This document shows positions 9,801-21,392 of a stretch of 64,000 bases of DNA, piece by piece (position 1 is the stretch's first letter; every line of letters starts with the position of its first letter). The notes under the pieces are model-generated. The model made no database searches. It was not told the origin of the DNA and worked only from the letters and a program-made list of their open reading frames with translations. The stretch comes from Branchiostoma floridae (Eukaryota; Chordata; Leptocardii; Amphioxiformes; Branchiostomatidae). A program made the translations under genes and the position numbers. The stretch is taken from the NCBI RefSeq assembly GCF_000003815.2, contig NC_049986.1:15701702-15765701 (forward strand), written 5' to 3'.

Positions 9801-12657
9801 CATGTTGGATTTGTGGGCAGGGGAGAGTCTAGTGGTGTAGTGGCAAAGTAGCAGGGCTCCACTGAAAAGCAGTGCAAGAGCACTGAGCTTGGACCACCCT
9901 GGATAAAGATTACAGAAATAAATAAATAAATAAATAAATAAATAAGAAGGGAGAGTGGACATGAGAGATGATCACTTTTGTTGTGGTTCTGTTTGTATTT
10001 AATGTTATGGTAAGCAACCATGTAAGCATGTTATGCAGGACAGTGTTTCTCAGTCAAGAACAAAAATGATACTTAAGGTGATAATGAGATTGCTTGTTAC
10101 ACAAAAAAAATATCTCACCAAATTTCTACACTTTCAAGAATCTGTTGCAGCATGACAAAAATGGTTTCATGTTATACAATTTGAAACAATTTGCTGTGGT
10201 ACCATAATAAATCATGCATTTGTACATCTCCATGTATCATTCAGTACCACTAAAGGGGCCCTACAAGGAGCCCACTCTTCATCTTCATCCATTCACTTCC
10301 GGATAAGACCACATGTGAGCCATTACGCACAGGAAAAGTGAAGGCACCCTATTGTGGCCAGTGGAGGTGGTTCAGTAAAGAAAAAATGCGCACGAGAACA
10401 GAAGAAAAATAAACAGTAATGTGCATGTAAGTATAATGCCACATTTAGTACAAGCCATTTCTTACAGCTTGGTGGAACTGGGTAGCCATAGTGCTGCCTA
10501 CCTACCTCAGCTGTGAAATGTTTTACCCACTTGCAGCTGTGAAATATTCTACCGAGTTGGCCACTACATGGCTTAGGCCTAGGAAAAAACAGATGTGTTT
10601 CCTGTTTCAGTCCTGTTTCAGTCTCAGGGTCAGTGGGTAGGGATTATCTTTCTTTTTTTCCAAAGTTTTTAGACTTTGGCCCAAAACACTAGTGCTACTG
10701 TAACAGTACTTTCAATATCAAACTTTAATTTTGTGCATAATGATTTCAAATCTGTGGATACATTTTAATCCTTCACTTATAGAGAGGACCAGGACAAGCA
10801 GTTTCTTTAATTGGAAACAGACTGAATAAAAATTCTAAATGGAAACTATTGTGACTCCACTGCCCAACCAAAAGAAGGCTATAGGGTCAGCAGGTTTTTC
10901 TAGGGTTTAGTTTAATGGGAAACACGAAGCACACCATTTGCCTTCTGAGGCCTTGGTAGTGTATTCCACCTCTCTATAGACTTGAAAATGACTGATTTGA
11001 AACAGTATGTACTCTGGGTAAAACTTATTCAGGCAAACAAAGGTAGAATTTGATTTACAAATGTAGGCAGGACCAATTTATTCCATTAAGCCATACACAG
11101 TTGGGACATTAATGTACTCAGATTGATTTCTACTGCACCCACGTACGTCAGTGGGAGATTATAATCGCTGGCTCCAGGGAAAACCGATCATTGTTACAGC
11201 GGATTGACTCGTTTATATAGTCACTGTGGTTTACATGACATATTCATCCATGCAACTATGTCCAAATATGATATTGATAGCATTACTTATCTTTATAAAG
11301 CCTCCGTTGGTCAGTTTTGACCATGGTAAAACCCACCAACCCTAGTAGTAGTAAAACATTGCCAACCCTAGCCTTTTTTAGGGGTAGAAAGCTGGCATAT
11401 CAATAATCCGATGTCGTGTATGATATTTTTATACTTTTAAAATTATGATATTAGACTTTTCAGTAGTAGTATTTTGGTGCAATCCTTTGGCTTTTTGTCA
11501 AGACGAATGATAATATCGTCATAGCAGAATCAAACTGCACTAGCATGTACAATGTACTTGAAAAACATCATCCAAGGATGACATAGGAAGAAGAAGTACA
11601 TGTACCAAGTGGATAAAATTTGAGCTCTTCTTTTTTTTGCCTGTTAATGAAGCTGAAAAACAATCATGCAATTGCAGAAGTTGTAAAAGTATGTGAAGTA
11701 TTAAGACCTTGATATACAACTTTGGTTTGCCATCTACACACTGTAACGTTAGGTAACCTTTATCATTCAATCTGTGAAGTGACCTATATCCGTTGACTTT
11801 AAAACAAGATATTTAGGAATACCAAGTCAACGGACGGTGGTTTTAAAACAATATCATTTCCAATTTTGTATATACAAAAAATATTGCAACACGTCCATCC
11901 GTCAATTTGATATCCCTAAATGCCTTGTTTTTAAAATAAAAGCATAGGATATAGGTTAGCCCTCGGATAATGGTGACCATTGTAAGCATTATCCAACGTT
12001 GATAAAGGTGAAAGTAGATACAGTAGAAGCCAGTTAATTGCGTAACGGATAACCGCACACTTCTGTTAATTGCACAGAATCCTAAAGTCCTGTAGTGATG
12101 TGGTCCAGCTGAATAACTTTGCTTTGTTGCACCATTCGGATGATTGATTGCACAAAATGTTCTGGCAAATGGGGGGAGGGTGCAATTAAACGGCTTCTAC
12201 TGTACTTGATAGAAATCTTGAGTGATGAATAAGAAATTATTGCACAACCTCCTTGCACAGATGCACCTGGTTTTCCCTCGACGTTGATGTGCCGCGAGGC
12301 ATATTGTCCTGTATTTGTATCCAAAGAAGAAGATTATCTTACCATTGTGTTGAATCGATCCCTCATGCCGTACTGACAGACGGCTTTAAACAGCGATCCG
12401 AACGTGAAAACCTCCCTCCAGCAGACGTCCACATCCTTCCAGTGTCCGGTGTTCAACTTCTCCCAAGAATAGTCCAAGACGTTGGTGGCGAACCCCAGGC
12501 TCTCCTGAAACCTGCCTTGGAACAATCTCTCGGCGCTCTGGGCCAAAACGAAGAAAAACGGCGCGCCTAACTTGCTCTTGTCCAGCGTCTCAAGATGCAG
12601 TGCCTTCTTACATCCAGGCACGACGTCTTGGAGTTCCTTTGGAAGACAAGTTGCCAT
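3818..12657 (-). CDS. kdm8: JmjC-domain oxygenase KDM8 (JMJD5)
   Basis: Fe(II)/2-oxoglutarate-dependent JmjC hydroxylase of the KDM8/JMJD5 family, a mainly nuclear enzyme in vertebrates reported as an arginyl hydroxylase, with debated histone-directed activity. Seven exons on the minus strand: 12657-12343, 7427-7275, 6715-6540, 5897-5768, 5185-4988, 4558-4466, 3982-3818. All have GT-AG borders and compatible phases, giving 409 residues (human 416). The JmjC iron ligands are visible: His314 and Asp316 in SPLHHDPQ, and distal His393 in RYWHYIRS. The end is the family's SFSVSFWWS. Diagnostic stretches include [17 protein letters not shown] and [10 protein letters not shown]. The N-terminal part (exons 1-2) contains FGSLFKAV and [10 protein letters not shown]. 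Intron 1 (about 4.9 kb) and intron 3 carry MITEs. The start codon ATG at 12655-12657 faces CUTA. Confidence 0.96.
4728..4950 (+). repeat. tRNA-derived SINE in KDM8 intron 5
   Basis: An A-box-like TGGCACAACTGGTAGCG is followed by a tRNA-unrelated body containing GGGAAAGGCACTTTACACGA, a segment also seen in SINEs at 17035-17260 and 35330-35560. It sits between KDM8 exons 5 and 6, antisense to the gene. Confidence 0.55.
6356..6528. mobile_element. MITE family A, copy 3, abutting a KDM8 splice donor
   Basis: 173-bp fold-back with ends TAATCTCCAAGCAGATC and TTTGCTTGGAGATTA, flanked by exact 9-bp repeats ACAAACAAT (6347-6355 and 6529-6537). The right duplication directly touches the GT of the KDM8 exon 3 splice donor (6539-6538 on the minus strand), so the intron begins GT, then the target repeat, then the element. 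Confidence 0.9.
6843..6935. repeat. Interspersed palindrome with GTTACTCAAGCAACT-type core
   Basis: It contains GTGTAGACATCCAGGTAT followed by an inverted pair (AGTTACTC / GAGTAACT) with ATCCAGTTGCTTGAGTAACT. Related copies lie at 23610-23710, 29100-29180 and 31428-31550, in AP3M introns and 3' flank. Confidence 0.55.
8054..8262. mobile_element. MITE family D, copy 1 (TACTGTAAATGCA ends)
   Basis: The ends are inverted, TACTGTAAATGCA and TGCATTTACAATA. The interior repeats GGTTTTC and AACTTAAAACCA motifs and carries ACAGTATGTGACTACAGTG. Copies lie at 14770-14977 (CUTA intron) and 25911-26118 (AP3M intron, opposite orientation). It lies in KDM8 intron 1. Confidence 0.65.
8810..9590. repeat. 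Decayed tandem repeat, about five units of 130-195 bp
   Basis: Diverged units recur in KDM8 intron 1, each with a line such as ACCAAACTTGGCAGCAAAAT, then CTGCAACTGG, then CATTTCCAGxxACATTTTTC and ATCCATTCC. Unit starts are near 8811, 8944, 9120, 9277 and 9473. No coding potential is seen. Confidence 0.5.
9909..9947. repeat. (AAAT)n microsatellite, possible SINE tail
   Basis: About eight AAAT units follow a 130-bp stretch (9780-9908) containing GTCTAGTGGTGTAGTGGCAA. It looks like the A-rich tail of a retroposed element, but the body is not clearly identified. Confidence 0.6.
11757..12008. mobile_element. MITE family E, copy 1 (ACCTTTATC ends)
   Basis: The inverted ends ACCTTTATC and GATAAAGGT enclose a longer imperfect inverted repeat including GTGACCTATATCCGTT and ATATCCCTAAAT/ATATTTAGGAAT. 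A second copy lies at 51065-51254. It lies in KDM8 intron 1. Confidence 0.65.
12021..12202. mobile_element. pogo/Tigger-like MITE, TA-flanked
   Basis: 182 bp with ends CAGTAGAAGCCAGTTAATTG and CAATTAAACGGCTTCTACTG, flanked by TA on both sides (12019-12020 and 12203-12204). CAGT-type ends at a TA target are typical of the Tc1/mariner-pogo group. No transposase is present. Confidence 0.75.
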
Positions 12658-13474
12658 TTTAGCGGCGAAAAAAACACGGAAAGCGGATGGAATCCGGCCA
12701 AGCCCTCATACCTCTACCATACTTCCGTGTTTTGAAAATGGCGGCTACTAAAACATCGTAGGGAGAAACGATTCTGACATTCGGGGTATAATATTATTGA
12801 AAAAAGCAAAAGATGTATTTTTTCTTAGTTAAATCCCTATATTCTTACTTTCGTATAATTAGATAATAGTAGTATTTTTTTCTATTTATAGATTGTTCAT
12901 TTCATTTTAGTTTCATTTACTAATTGAGTAATTATATTAGTACATTACCGAAAGAACAGTGGTATCGTCTTTTTACCTCTGACCTTCCAAGGGGCAGCCA
13001 CACGAGATAGCGGACAGGTTGGCAGAATTGTTTCCATTTTTAACGCCACTAATACAAATCTGGAGAATTGTGTATGTCCAAACAGATAGCTGCTGGAATA
13101 CTGGTCAAAATGTTGAGACAGGTGTTACTGCAGAGGTAATACAGATTGCACAGAAATATGAAATGGCACTGGGCAAAGAAAGTTGCATGCTGTACAATAT
13201 TGAAAGCGAAAGTAACTGTAATATTTTGCAACGTTCTGCAATGCCACGCAGATCATACGTACAATGTATATTGGATAATTGCCCAATGATATCAGCCTTG
13301 TGCTGCAATGTCTATTACAAGGAAGCCATAGTGATTGATTGGTTATTTGCCATCTGATTGATTTATTGGTTGAGAAATTTCAGGTAAATTCGTGCTAATT
13401 CAAGAAAATTCAGGTAAATTCACATTAATTCAGAAAAATTGAGGTAAAATCAGATTTATCGATTAATTGATTGC

Positions 13475-13509
<35 letters not shown>

Positions 13510-13614
13510 ATATGGATCAGTTACTGACAAAACAGTGAATGCTGCCTGAACGTCTGACCGTTACATCAGGACGTTCTTGTTTATTGGCAGGTGTTGCTGG
13601 TTAGCTGTGTGTTG
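12658..13614. promoter_or_regulatory. Head-to-head spacer, probable bidirectional promoter of KDM8 and CUTA
   Basis: The 957 bp between the two start codons should hold both promoters. A pyrimidine-poor but plausible acceptor (TTATTGGCAG, ending 13590) just upstream of the CUTA coding exon suggests that CUTA has a separate 5' UTR exon. No clear TATA box or other core element can be named. The right part holds a GATT repeat (13463-13505) and AAATTCAGGTAAATTC-type short repeats at 13378-13450. Confidence 0.45.
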
Positions 13615-15255
13615 ATGCGGACCTATCTGTTTGCGGGCGCACGACGACTGTACAGCGTGATGGCAGAGACCACAGCCTACACCTCGGGCACACACTCCGC
13701 ATGCTTCGTCACCGTGCCTGACGAGGAAGTCGGCAAGAAAATCGCAAAGTACGCACTACACAAACATTGCAGTGTCAACACGACAGTCACTGCAATGTTT
13801 TAGAAAAATTTATTCCCTGAAAAACCAGAACACTATCCTCTGCTGTTGGGTTCCCCTTTATATGCTCTACCAGTACATATGTATGTAGAAGGATCCTGAA
13901 CACCTTGTGTTTATGTATCATATCATGTATCATTTAAAAAAAAAACAATTCTACATGTATCTGTCTGTTTCAAGGGGCCTGGTGGAAAACAAGCTGGCAG
14001 CCTGTGTCAACATCATACCTAAGATCATCTCTGTGTGAGTAACATTAGATCTTGATTAAATTTTAGGTTAATGCTTATTTCTGCCCTTACGGATAGATTA
14101 CCAACATTAGCTTAGCAAACTACTGCTCTTTTTATTCTCTCATACACATTGGTAACCAGTCCATCATGACACTTGACAGGGTGTCTGTTACTCCTCCAGT
14201 AACCATGGTGACAGCTGTCTGGTCTAGGTCATTGACCTTATTTCTTTTGAGAAGAAAAGAAATGGAGCAAAAACAATAAGCTTCTTTTCCATTAAGGTAG
14301 ACGTAAAATTGCAAATCCTATATCGTCTTCTATGTAAAAGAAAACGTGGAATTGCTACCATCAAGACAATCTATATGTAAAAGAAACACTTGCCAATATC
14401 TTGTACTACATCCTTAGATATGAATGGGAGGGCAAGATAGAGGAAGATGGAGAACTTCTACTGGTGAGTAAATGAAAAACATTTCATCAACCTCCCAAGT
14501 GCTAGATGATGTTCCTATATTGTAAGTAAGTTCCCCTCTTTTAAACTATCACAAAGACATTCATTTTGTATCTTACCAACAAACTTATTTCACACTTTTT
14601 TTAAACTGGAAAGATTGATTTTTGCAGATGATCAAGACAAGGACAAGCAAGGTGGCAGCATTGACAGATTTTGTGAGGTGAGTTTAAGTCATCTACATTA
14701 GTATAATATTTTGCATAATTTAACCCTTAGGTACAGTATACATGTTGACACTTTTATATTCTTACCAAATACTGTAATTGCAGAAATGTAAGCTGTGTTT
14801 TTATGTTGCGGTTTTCATGAGACAGTCTTACCAGGAACTTAAAACACCACAAACAATTTTCCATTACAGTATGTGACTACAGTGTATGGCACTAGCACAA
14901 CTTTAAAAAACTGTGAACACTCTATTTTCCCACTAACGCAAAATTAAATCCCTGCAAATTTAAATGCATTTACAGTACCATTCTCTACTCTACTTTTCAG
15001 AAAGAACCACCCCTATGACGTTCCTGAGGTCATTAGCACCAAGGTAACAAACAATATTGTTGCTGCTTTGTTGAGTAACTAATTCATATCCATACTAAAC
15101 CTGGCATTGATTAATAAGGGGAGTTGTTGCACGATATGTAGTGTGCTGTAACATTGCAATAGGAAATGATTATTCTCTACCTCATTCATCCACAGCTTGA
15201 CCAAGGAAACCCTGCCTACATGAAGTGGCTGGGTGAAACTGTGCCTGACAACTAG
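13615..15255 (+). CDS. cuta: CUTA (divalent-cation tolerance protein homologue)
   Basis: Member of the CutA family: trimeric, ferredoxin-like/PII-like small proteins linked to copper tolerance in bacteria and, in mammals, to acetylcholinesterase handling. Six exons: 13615-13748, 13975-14034, 14418-14463, 14628-14677, 15001-15043, 15196-15255. All borders are GT-AG with consistent phases. Conserved blocks are HSACFVTVPDEEVGKKIAK, ENKLAACVNIIPKI, YEWEGKIEEDGELL, MIKTRTSKVAALTDFV and NHPYDVPEVI, followed by a short tail ending ETVPDN. From ATG 13615 the protein is 130 residues. ATG 13660 (MAETTAYTSG) would give 115; the extension contains basic and hydrophobic residues like the variable N-terminal targeting region of animal CUTA. 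The acceptor at 13590 means an upstream exon is likely. A polyadenylation signal lies at 15491. Confidence 0.93.
14160..14335. repeat. Interspersed repeat in CUTA intron 2
   Basis: It contains GTCTAGGTCATTGACCTTAT followed by a purine-rich stretch and CTTCTTTTCCATTAAGG. A diverged copy with the same order of motifs lies at 23340-23475 in an AP3M intron. The type of element is unknown. Confidence 0.5.
14770..14977. mobile_element. MITE family D, copy 2
   Basis: The ends TACTGTAATTGCA and TGCATTTACAGTA are inverted repeats. The internal ACAGTATGTGACTACAGTG matches copy 1. It lies in CUTA intron 4. Confidence 0.65.
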
Positions 15256-15490
15256 ACCACCTGTCCTGACCACACCTGTCTTACAACACCTGTTTTACAA
15301 CACCTGTTTTACTGCACCTGTTCTCAGCAACAGAAATAGCGCAAAATGTTGCATATAATGCTTACTTTCTGGTACAGATTTCTCTGCACATGTATGTCTT
15401 CCAAATACATGTGCTGTTCTCTGCTTTGATCCCAAACTGTGTGTGTAGCTGCTGTACTTTTTCGTTAAGAAAAACATTTGGTGTAGTGCC

Positions 15491-15496
15491 AATAAA
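15491..15496 (+). terminator. CUTA polyadenylation signal
   Basis: AATAAA about 235 bp after the CUTA stop codon. Confidence 0.6.
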
Positions 15497-16136
15497 TGCA
15501 ATTTCCTAGAGAGCTACAAAGACGTCATTTGTTTGAATGAATGATACTAAACAGCAACATTGTGTTGAATGTAATTAGTAATATGGAAAGCATTAAGAGA
15601 TCCTTAAGGTCATTATAATTAATTCCTTTGAAATTAGGGAGGACCATGGTCTCCTGTAGCCACAGCCTGCCTCAGCGATGTTTGACAGTGAGATTATGTC
15701 TCTCATCTTGTAATAGAAGCCAGATCGGGTTAAAGACATTGTTTGAAGAAATTGTGGTCGACAAAGTGAGAAAGGCACTAGCAATATCACTGCTTTCCTG
15801 GTGTTCATGGCATGTTAAGTAAACCAATGTGCATGGCCACTTTTTCAAAATTTTCATTGTTGAACTCTATTTAATAGAAATTGGGACTATGCCTTTCATT
15901 GACTTTTTCCTTCAGGAATACATAACTTAACTATGCAAACTCCTGGTCCTGACTGATTTTTTTTTTAATGACTGAACTGTTTGTTAATACATATATTGGC
16001 AGCAAGCATTCTCTCTTCACTCAACAAGACAATCAGAGGTTATAGATTTCACCCTCTCTGTACTGCTTTCAGAGGCATGGTTTTAGCCATTCAGAAAAAT
16101 ATGAGACAACAGATATTTCATATCATACAACTGATC

Positions 16137-16142
16137 TTTATT
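16137..16142 (-). terminator. FASTKD-gene polyadenylation signal
   Basis: AATAAA on the minus strand, 178 bp past the stop codon of the FASTKD gene. Confidence 0.55.
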
Positions 16143-16319
16143 GCATAAAAAATGATAAATGTAACTTCTGCTGATTCCCTCAATATTCAAAAGAATTTCT
16201 GTATCATTTGATTTACAGTAATAATCATAGTCTCCTTCAGTTCATATTACTCCAAACTGCAACAATTACTAGTATGCATTAAACTTTGGCATACACAGTC
16301 ATCGCTGCCACCTAGTGGC

Positions 16320-19300
16320 CTATCTCCCAACTGCAGCAGAGAGCTTCTGTTGCAGGTACTCCTTCCACGACTCTTCAGTGGCCAGCTTCATGGAGTTCCA
16401 CTCAAAGTGAGGGACCTAATATTAATAGAAGAAATTAATATATATTCATTAACATACATTTGTGTCAGTAGGAGCCTGCGTAGCTCAAAGACTTGATTTC
16501 ACATTGAACTGAGAAATATCAAATAGCCAAAGAAGAGATACAGCATGCCCTGAAAAGGGCTGTCTCCAAGACCTGTCCTTTTGTCCTGGGACAGAAATTT
16601 GCTTGTTGCAAAACGTCAAGCCTTTCAATTTTTAACCTAAAAATCTTATCTATCTTCATGATATAAATTGATAGAAATGGACTTTTGTAAGCTCAAAGTG
16701 ACATATATAAAAGTGAAAGTCCTGGAGACAGCTCTGCCCCACATTATGCCCTGTAAGTTAAAAGCTGATGCTTACGCAGCTTACCTGAATGACAGTATAT
16801 CCAAGAATCTCTAGGTGGCGCTTCCGCATGGCCACGTGCCCTAACAGGTGCTGGGAGTTCCGACAAAAGTCGCGTGCATCCTGGTAGTCAATAGCAACCC
16901 TGGACAGAGAAAATACAGTGATATCAAGAGCTTCTTTTGATTAATTAAACTACCTCATGTTGTAACATACCAGGTTTCTACAGTACAAGCTGCATATCCA
17001 GACAGATTTATTTGAACCACTCACAAAGGAGAGGATCCCTGCTCTTTTCATATAAGTGTAGTGGGTTCTTCAATGTGCTCAAGTGGTGGCTCTACTCAAA
17101 CACGGGACCTCTGTTTAACATCCTATCCAACGGACTACCATAGGCAGAAGCTAAGCACTCATGTACACCTTGAGTCCAGTGAGGAATATTAGTGTAAAGT
17201 GTCTTTCCCATGGGTACAACTTTGGGACCTGTCAGGGATTCTAACTCGGTACTCTCCAAGCAGACATTGATGAAGAAAATGGTGGCCTTTTTTTTTACAT
17301 ACCTTTTTTTTTTCTGTCAGCCGACAGCATATAACAAAAAATCAGTAACCGCAAGATTCTGATGTGGTCAACAATTCTAACCACAAGGCCATGTGTCAAA
17401 GTGTGACCTTATGAACCATGTGTGTTACCTGTGTGCTGTAGCAGGGAGGGGTTTGGTAGCCTTCTGCCAGCATCCCTCGGCTCTGTTCCAGAAGTCTCCA
17501 TACTCCACACAAGGCAGGGCAGAGCCTTCTTCTGTCAGGTAACACTCATAATCTGTACACAGAGAGTATCAACAGCTTTTACAAACTGAAGACATTCTTA
17601 GCCTGATTAGATTTTGCTTATAGCAACCCCTCCCCCAACATCCAGCCTAAAGGGAGGGGCCAGTTACAGACCCGAACAGCAGAGTTTGTGGGGTTTTTTT
17701 TCTAGTATGTCTCAGATGGAATAGCTACTTTTAACAAGAACAAAGAACAAGTTGTCACACATACTGAATGATTAGGAATGGAACTGTCAGTACTACAACC
17801 CACTTGCAAAACCTTGGAAAATAAATGACAGTTAAATTGGGGTGAAGGGACCATATTTCCAGAAGAATTGAAACCCTTGCAAGTCATACCTTGACCCATT
17901 GAAAACTCCCACACTATATCACCAGTACAGTATTACATCTCCCCAGAACACAATCAAACCACAATATATAAACACACGCACCTATTGTTTGGAAGTAGGG
18001 AGAGATGACCTTTGACCTGACAAACTGGGGTCCCCCCAGGACATCAGTCAGGACCTCCTGCACCTGTCTCTCAACTCCGTCCAGAACGGGAACTGTGGAT
18101 GTAAAGATATCATTGCTAGTTTGTTACCATTGCCATTATATCACTGTTAGTTTTTATAATACCAATACCATTAGATCTTCAGGCTGTGTCAAAGAAGGCT
18201 TTATTATTACATGTACACATCCTCCTCCTACGCAGGGACATCCAATGGCAAAACCACCTGTCTCAATGATTAAGTACCCTGCTTTCTCAACCGTCAACCT
18301 TAGTTTCTGACCGCCCTGCTTATAAATATTCATGAGCTTACCCTTATATATGCTAGATCCCTTTTGAAAACTGAAAGGCCTATTCTCTGATTGGCTGACA
18401 GCTGGTTTGTGGCGATGCCCACAGGAACTAAGAGTGACGGTTGAGAAAGCAGGGTACATCCAGAGAGGCGGTTTCGTCGTTGGATGTCCCTGCGTAGGAC
18501 CCAAGTATAAAGTTTGTTTTACACATCTGGTAACCTGCCATAATGTGACATACTAGTTAGTTCAGTATGCTAGCAAGGTTCAAAATGCCATTGCAATTTG
18601 CATGATACAGCAGTCATTCAGAGCAACAAGAAATGCTCAATTTTAGGCCAGTGTAGGCCAGCTAACAAATGGTAACTTTACAAGTACTACTACTCCTAAT
18701 CTATGATGGAGAAATTCTCACCAACCTTTTTTTGCAACTTCGCAGCAGTATTGACCGTGGAACCACGGAATGTCGTACTCAGGATACTCCAGTACCACAG
18801 CGCGATTCACGCGCATCAGGGTGTCCCGTAACTGGGCGTTGTGGTGGTCCTTTGATCCTGTAATGAGAGAGTTTGTTTTACTTAAGTGCTGTAATGAAAC
18901 AAGTACTTGATCTTTAAAAGCTTAGAGTTAGTAAGTGAACTAGTAGGAAGTGTCATGGTGTCGGTAAACAGATCATTCTTCTGAGGGGAGTTAGGCCTTA
19001 ACTCCCATGTATAGAGCCTCTTCAGGTGTCAAACCCCAGCACATTCAAATTGCCCAACACACATCTACTAGTGCTAGTACTATGGTGGGCTCTTTAATAT
19101 GCAGAGGATTGCATCCAACGCAACCAATTCTTTGATGTGTAGACTGAGGTTCTTCAATGTTCTTCAAAGTGCAGGGGTTTTTTAATGTTCCACAAAGTGC
19201 AGGGGTTCTTTAATGTTTTAAGTCTCTCAAGTCTCAAATGTTCTTCAATGTGCAAGGGTTCAAATCCAACATAAGCAATGCAGTGGCAGTACTAGTGTAG

Positions 19301-21392
19301 TTGACTATCAGTATATGTTCTATGATAAAGAATCCAACTCACTCTCCAGGTATGTGTCCAGTTGCTCTAGAAACTTGACCTGAAACACCCTCTTCACGAT
19401 GTCAGCAGGCAGTTGCTGCAGCTGTGCTAGTGAGTAGGCCAGTCTCACCAGGATGTGGGGCGGAATGGTCCACAGCCTCTTCACAATGGTGTCCACGCAG
19501 GCACCGAAAAACTCCTCCGCATTGGTGGGACTGTAGTTCAGGAAACCGAACACAGACAGTATGGTGAGGAGCTGGTCGTTCTGCAGGGTGTGCATCTTTC
19601 TGACGGCGGCATTGGCAAGCGTGTCGAGAATCAGGCCATGCTGAATGCGAGTCCGGGACATCACCATCGCCCAGGTGGCCAAGTTGTTCCTCGTCAGTCT
19701 GTCTGCTTCACCCAGGTTCCTCTCGTACCATTTGATGACCTCTTCGAGAAGGAAGGTCGACGTCCACGTTGGCGACTCGACGTAGTAAGACAGGACGACC
19801 TTGTGAAGCGTTCGGAAGGTCGTCACGTTGTGTAGCCGCTCGATCACAGTGGTGTTCACATTTCTGAACAGGTCAGACAGAGCTTTCTGGTCGGTTTTCT
19901 GCATCGTGGTGTTACTTGTGAGTGTACGAAGGCTCTGGGTGATCAGCCCCAGTTCCACGAAGGTAAACTGAGGCAGCATCGTGTGGATTTTCTTGACCAC
20001 GGCGTCTTCGAGCTTCCCTCCAGGAAGTTGGGACAGACAGCTCACGCACTCTGCGACCACGGCAGGTTTGAACGTGGCTCCCACGATGGAAACAAGCGTG
20101 TATCTCAGCTGCGACAGGAAGGCTTGATCTTCGTAACCTGTTGCAATGAAAGTTTTGGCTGTCTGGAGCACAGGTCTCAACTTCGTGTGTTCGTGATTTA
20201 TATGAGGCAGGGCTAGCCTGGACACTTTATGTAGAAGACTGTCGTTACGACAACCCATTGCCTCAAGGGCTTGAAGGAGTGTCACCAGTTCAGTCTCTTG
20301 GATATGGTCTGGCAGTTGTTTCAAAGCAAGGGTTTCTAGATTCTGCTTTACTTGTGACGATGCTGTGGGGCCAAGACACCAAAGAAGGCAAGGAATCATT
20401 GACTTAGGAAAGCTGTCGTACGCGTTTGACTCAGGCATTAAAAACAACAGACGCCTCCGAAAGCCCTCCTCCAAGGCCCTGTTGCGGTAGTTGAGGTCCT
20501 TCAAGGCATCTTTGATTCTAAACATAGTATGAATGTCCAGTTCATCCAACACTGCAAGGAAATACTGGCTGATCATCTCCAGCAGCTTCTGGTGTCTCAT
20601 CCTCATGTTGTTCAGGGCTCGCAGGATTCTCCCGACGTTGTTCGGATTTCTGTCGTCCTCGCAGTGAACCATGAGTTCCATGGCTTTCTCCACCAACTGC
20701 TGGTTCAGATCTGGGGAGGACAGCCTCGCCATGCCTATCATCAACTGCGAGAATTCGCGGATGTTGGTTATGTCGCCCAGGTGATTTTGCACGATCTCTA
20801 TTACCTCTGTCATTACCGGGCTCCTGTAGTACATCGGGCCAATGTAACGCAGCGTCGCGACGAACTTGGACAACTGAGGAATGTCCAAATCATTCACGCT
20901 TCTGCAGCCTTTCAAGAACAGGTGCTGAGAAAGGAGGTTCGAGGCGTCAAGTCCCAGTCGTGAGAGCGAGTAGAGATTGGTTATCACGATATCATTGTCC
21001 ACATTTTCCCGTTCCAGTTGTTGAAGGATCATCTCACAAACTCTGACAAACATGGGGTTCTTCTGTATCACATCAAAACTCTGTTGGTATTTGTCTTTCT
21101 GGGACTGAATCAACCACAGGGTGTCCAAGGCTTTATTGAAGTGTACGGGGGTGAAGCTTTCTTGGTTGTCGTGGATGAAGTTCAGAATTTCTGTGTGGTC
21201 TTCGAAACCTTCTATCCTTTCTATGAGGCTGTCTTTCTCTTCCGCGGTGGTGTGAGTTCTGGCGAGACAGAGATATCTGACTCCAGGGTTGACTCTTTGA
21301 GAGTAGTACGGAGTTCTAAATACTGTCGACTGTCTGAACGTCGGTGACACGTATCTAGACTGGGAGACCAGGACTCTTATTGCCCTGTTCAT
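16320..21392 (-). CDS. FAST kinase domain-containing (FASTKD) family protein with C-terminal RAP domain
   Basis: FASTKD proteins are mitochondrial RNA-binding factors acting in mRNA stability, processing and ribosome function. Six coding exons: 21392-19343 (683 codons), 18857-18726, 18092-17982, 17552-17429, 16899-16785, 16415-16320. Phases agree throughout, giving 875 residues. The first 45 residues (MNRAIRVLVSQSRYVS...) are rich in Arg and Ser and lack acids, like a mitochondrial presequence. The middle is a long helical, leucine-rich region. FAST_2-like signatures are EYPEYDIPWFHGQYC (about 709-723) and SKVISPYFQTIDYECYLTEE (about 752-771). The RAP domain covers about 807-870, with MRKRHLEILGYTVIQVPHFEW. 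The member of the family (FASTKD1-5) cannot be assigned by eye. A probable untranslated first exon ends at 22354 (donor GTGAGTCA), spliced to an acceptor at 21463. It faces AP3M head-to-head. Confidence 0.93.
17035..17260 (-). repeat. tRNA-derived SINE in FASTKD intron
   Basis: On the minus strand, a B-box-like GTTAGAATCCCTGAC is followed by CCATGGGAAAGACACTTTACA and GAAGAACCCACTACACTT. The body resembles the SINEs at 4728-4950 and 35330-35560. Confidence 0.55.
18226..18499. mobile_element. MITE with long terminal inverted repeats in FASTKD intron 2
   Basis: Left arm TCCTACGCAGGGACATCCAA and right arm TTGGATGTCCCTGCGTAGGA are perfect inverses. Homology extends inward through GTACCCTGCTTTCTCAACCG / CGGTTGAGAAAGCAGGGTAC. 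It is 274 bp, with no coding potential. A clear target duplication was not found. Confidence 0.8.
18955..19120. repeat. Probable degraded SINE segment
   Basis: It contains GGTGGGCTCTTTAATATGC and CCTCTTCAGGTGTCAAACCC, resembling the tail of the SINE family at 17035-17260. It is followed by short repeats of TTCTTCAATGTGCAAGGGTT type up to 19265. Confidence 0.4.

Noticed and set aside
19455-21347. Several plus-strand open frames of 77-144 codons
   Set aside because: They lie antisense to the long FASTKD exon and have no family similarity; shadow frames.
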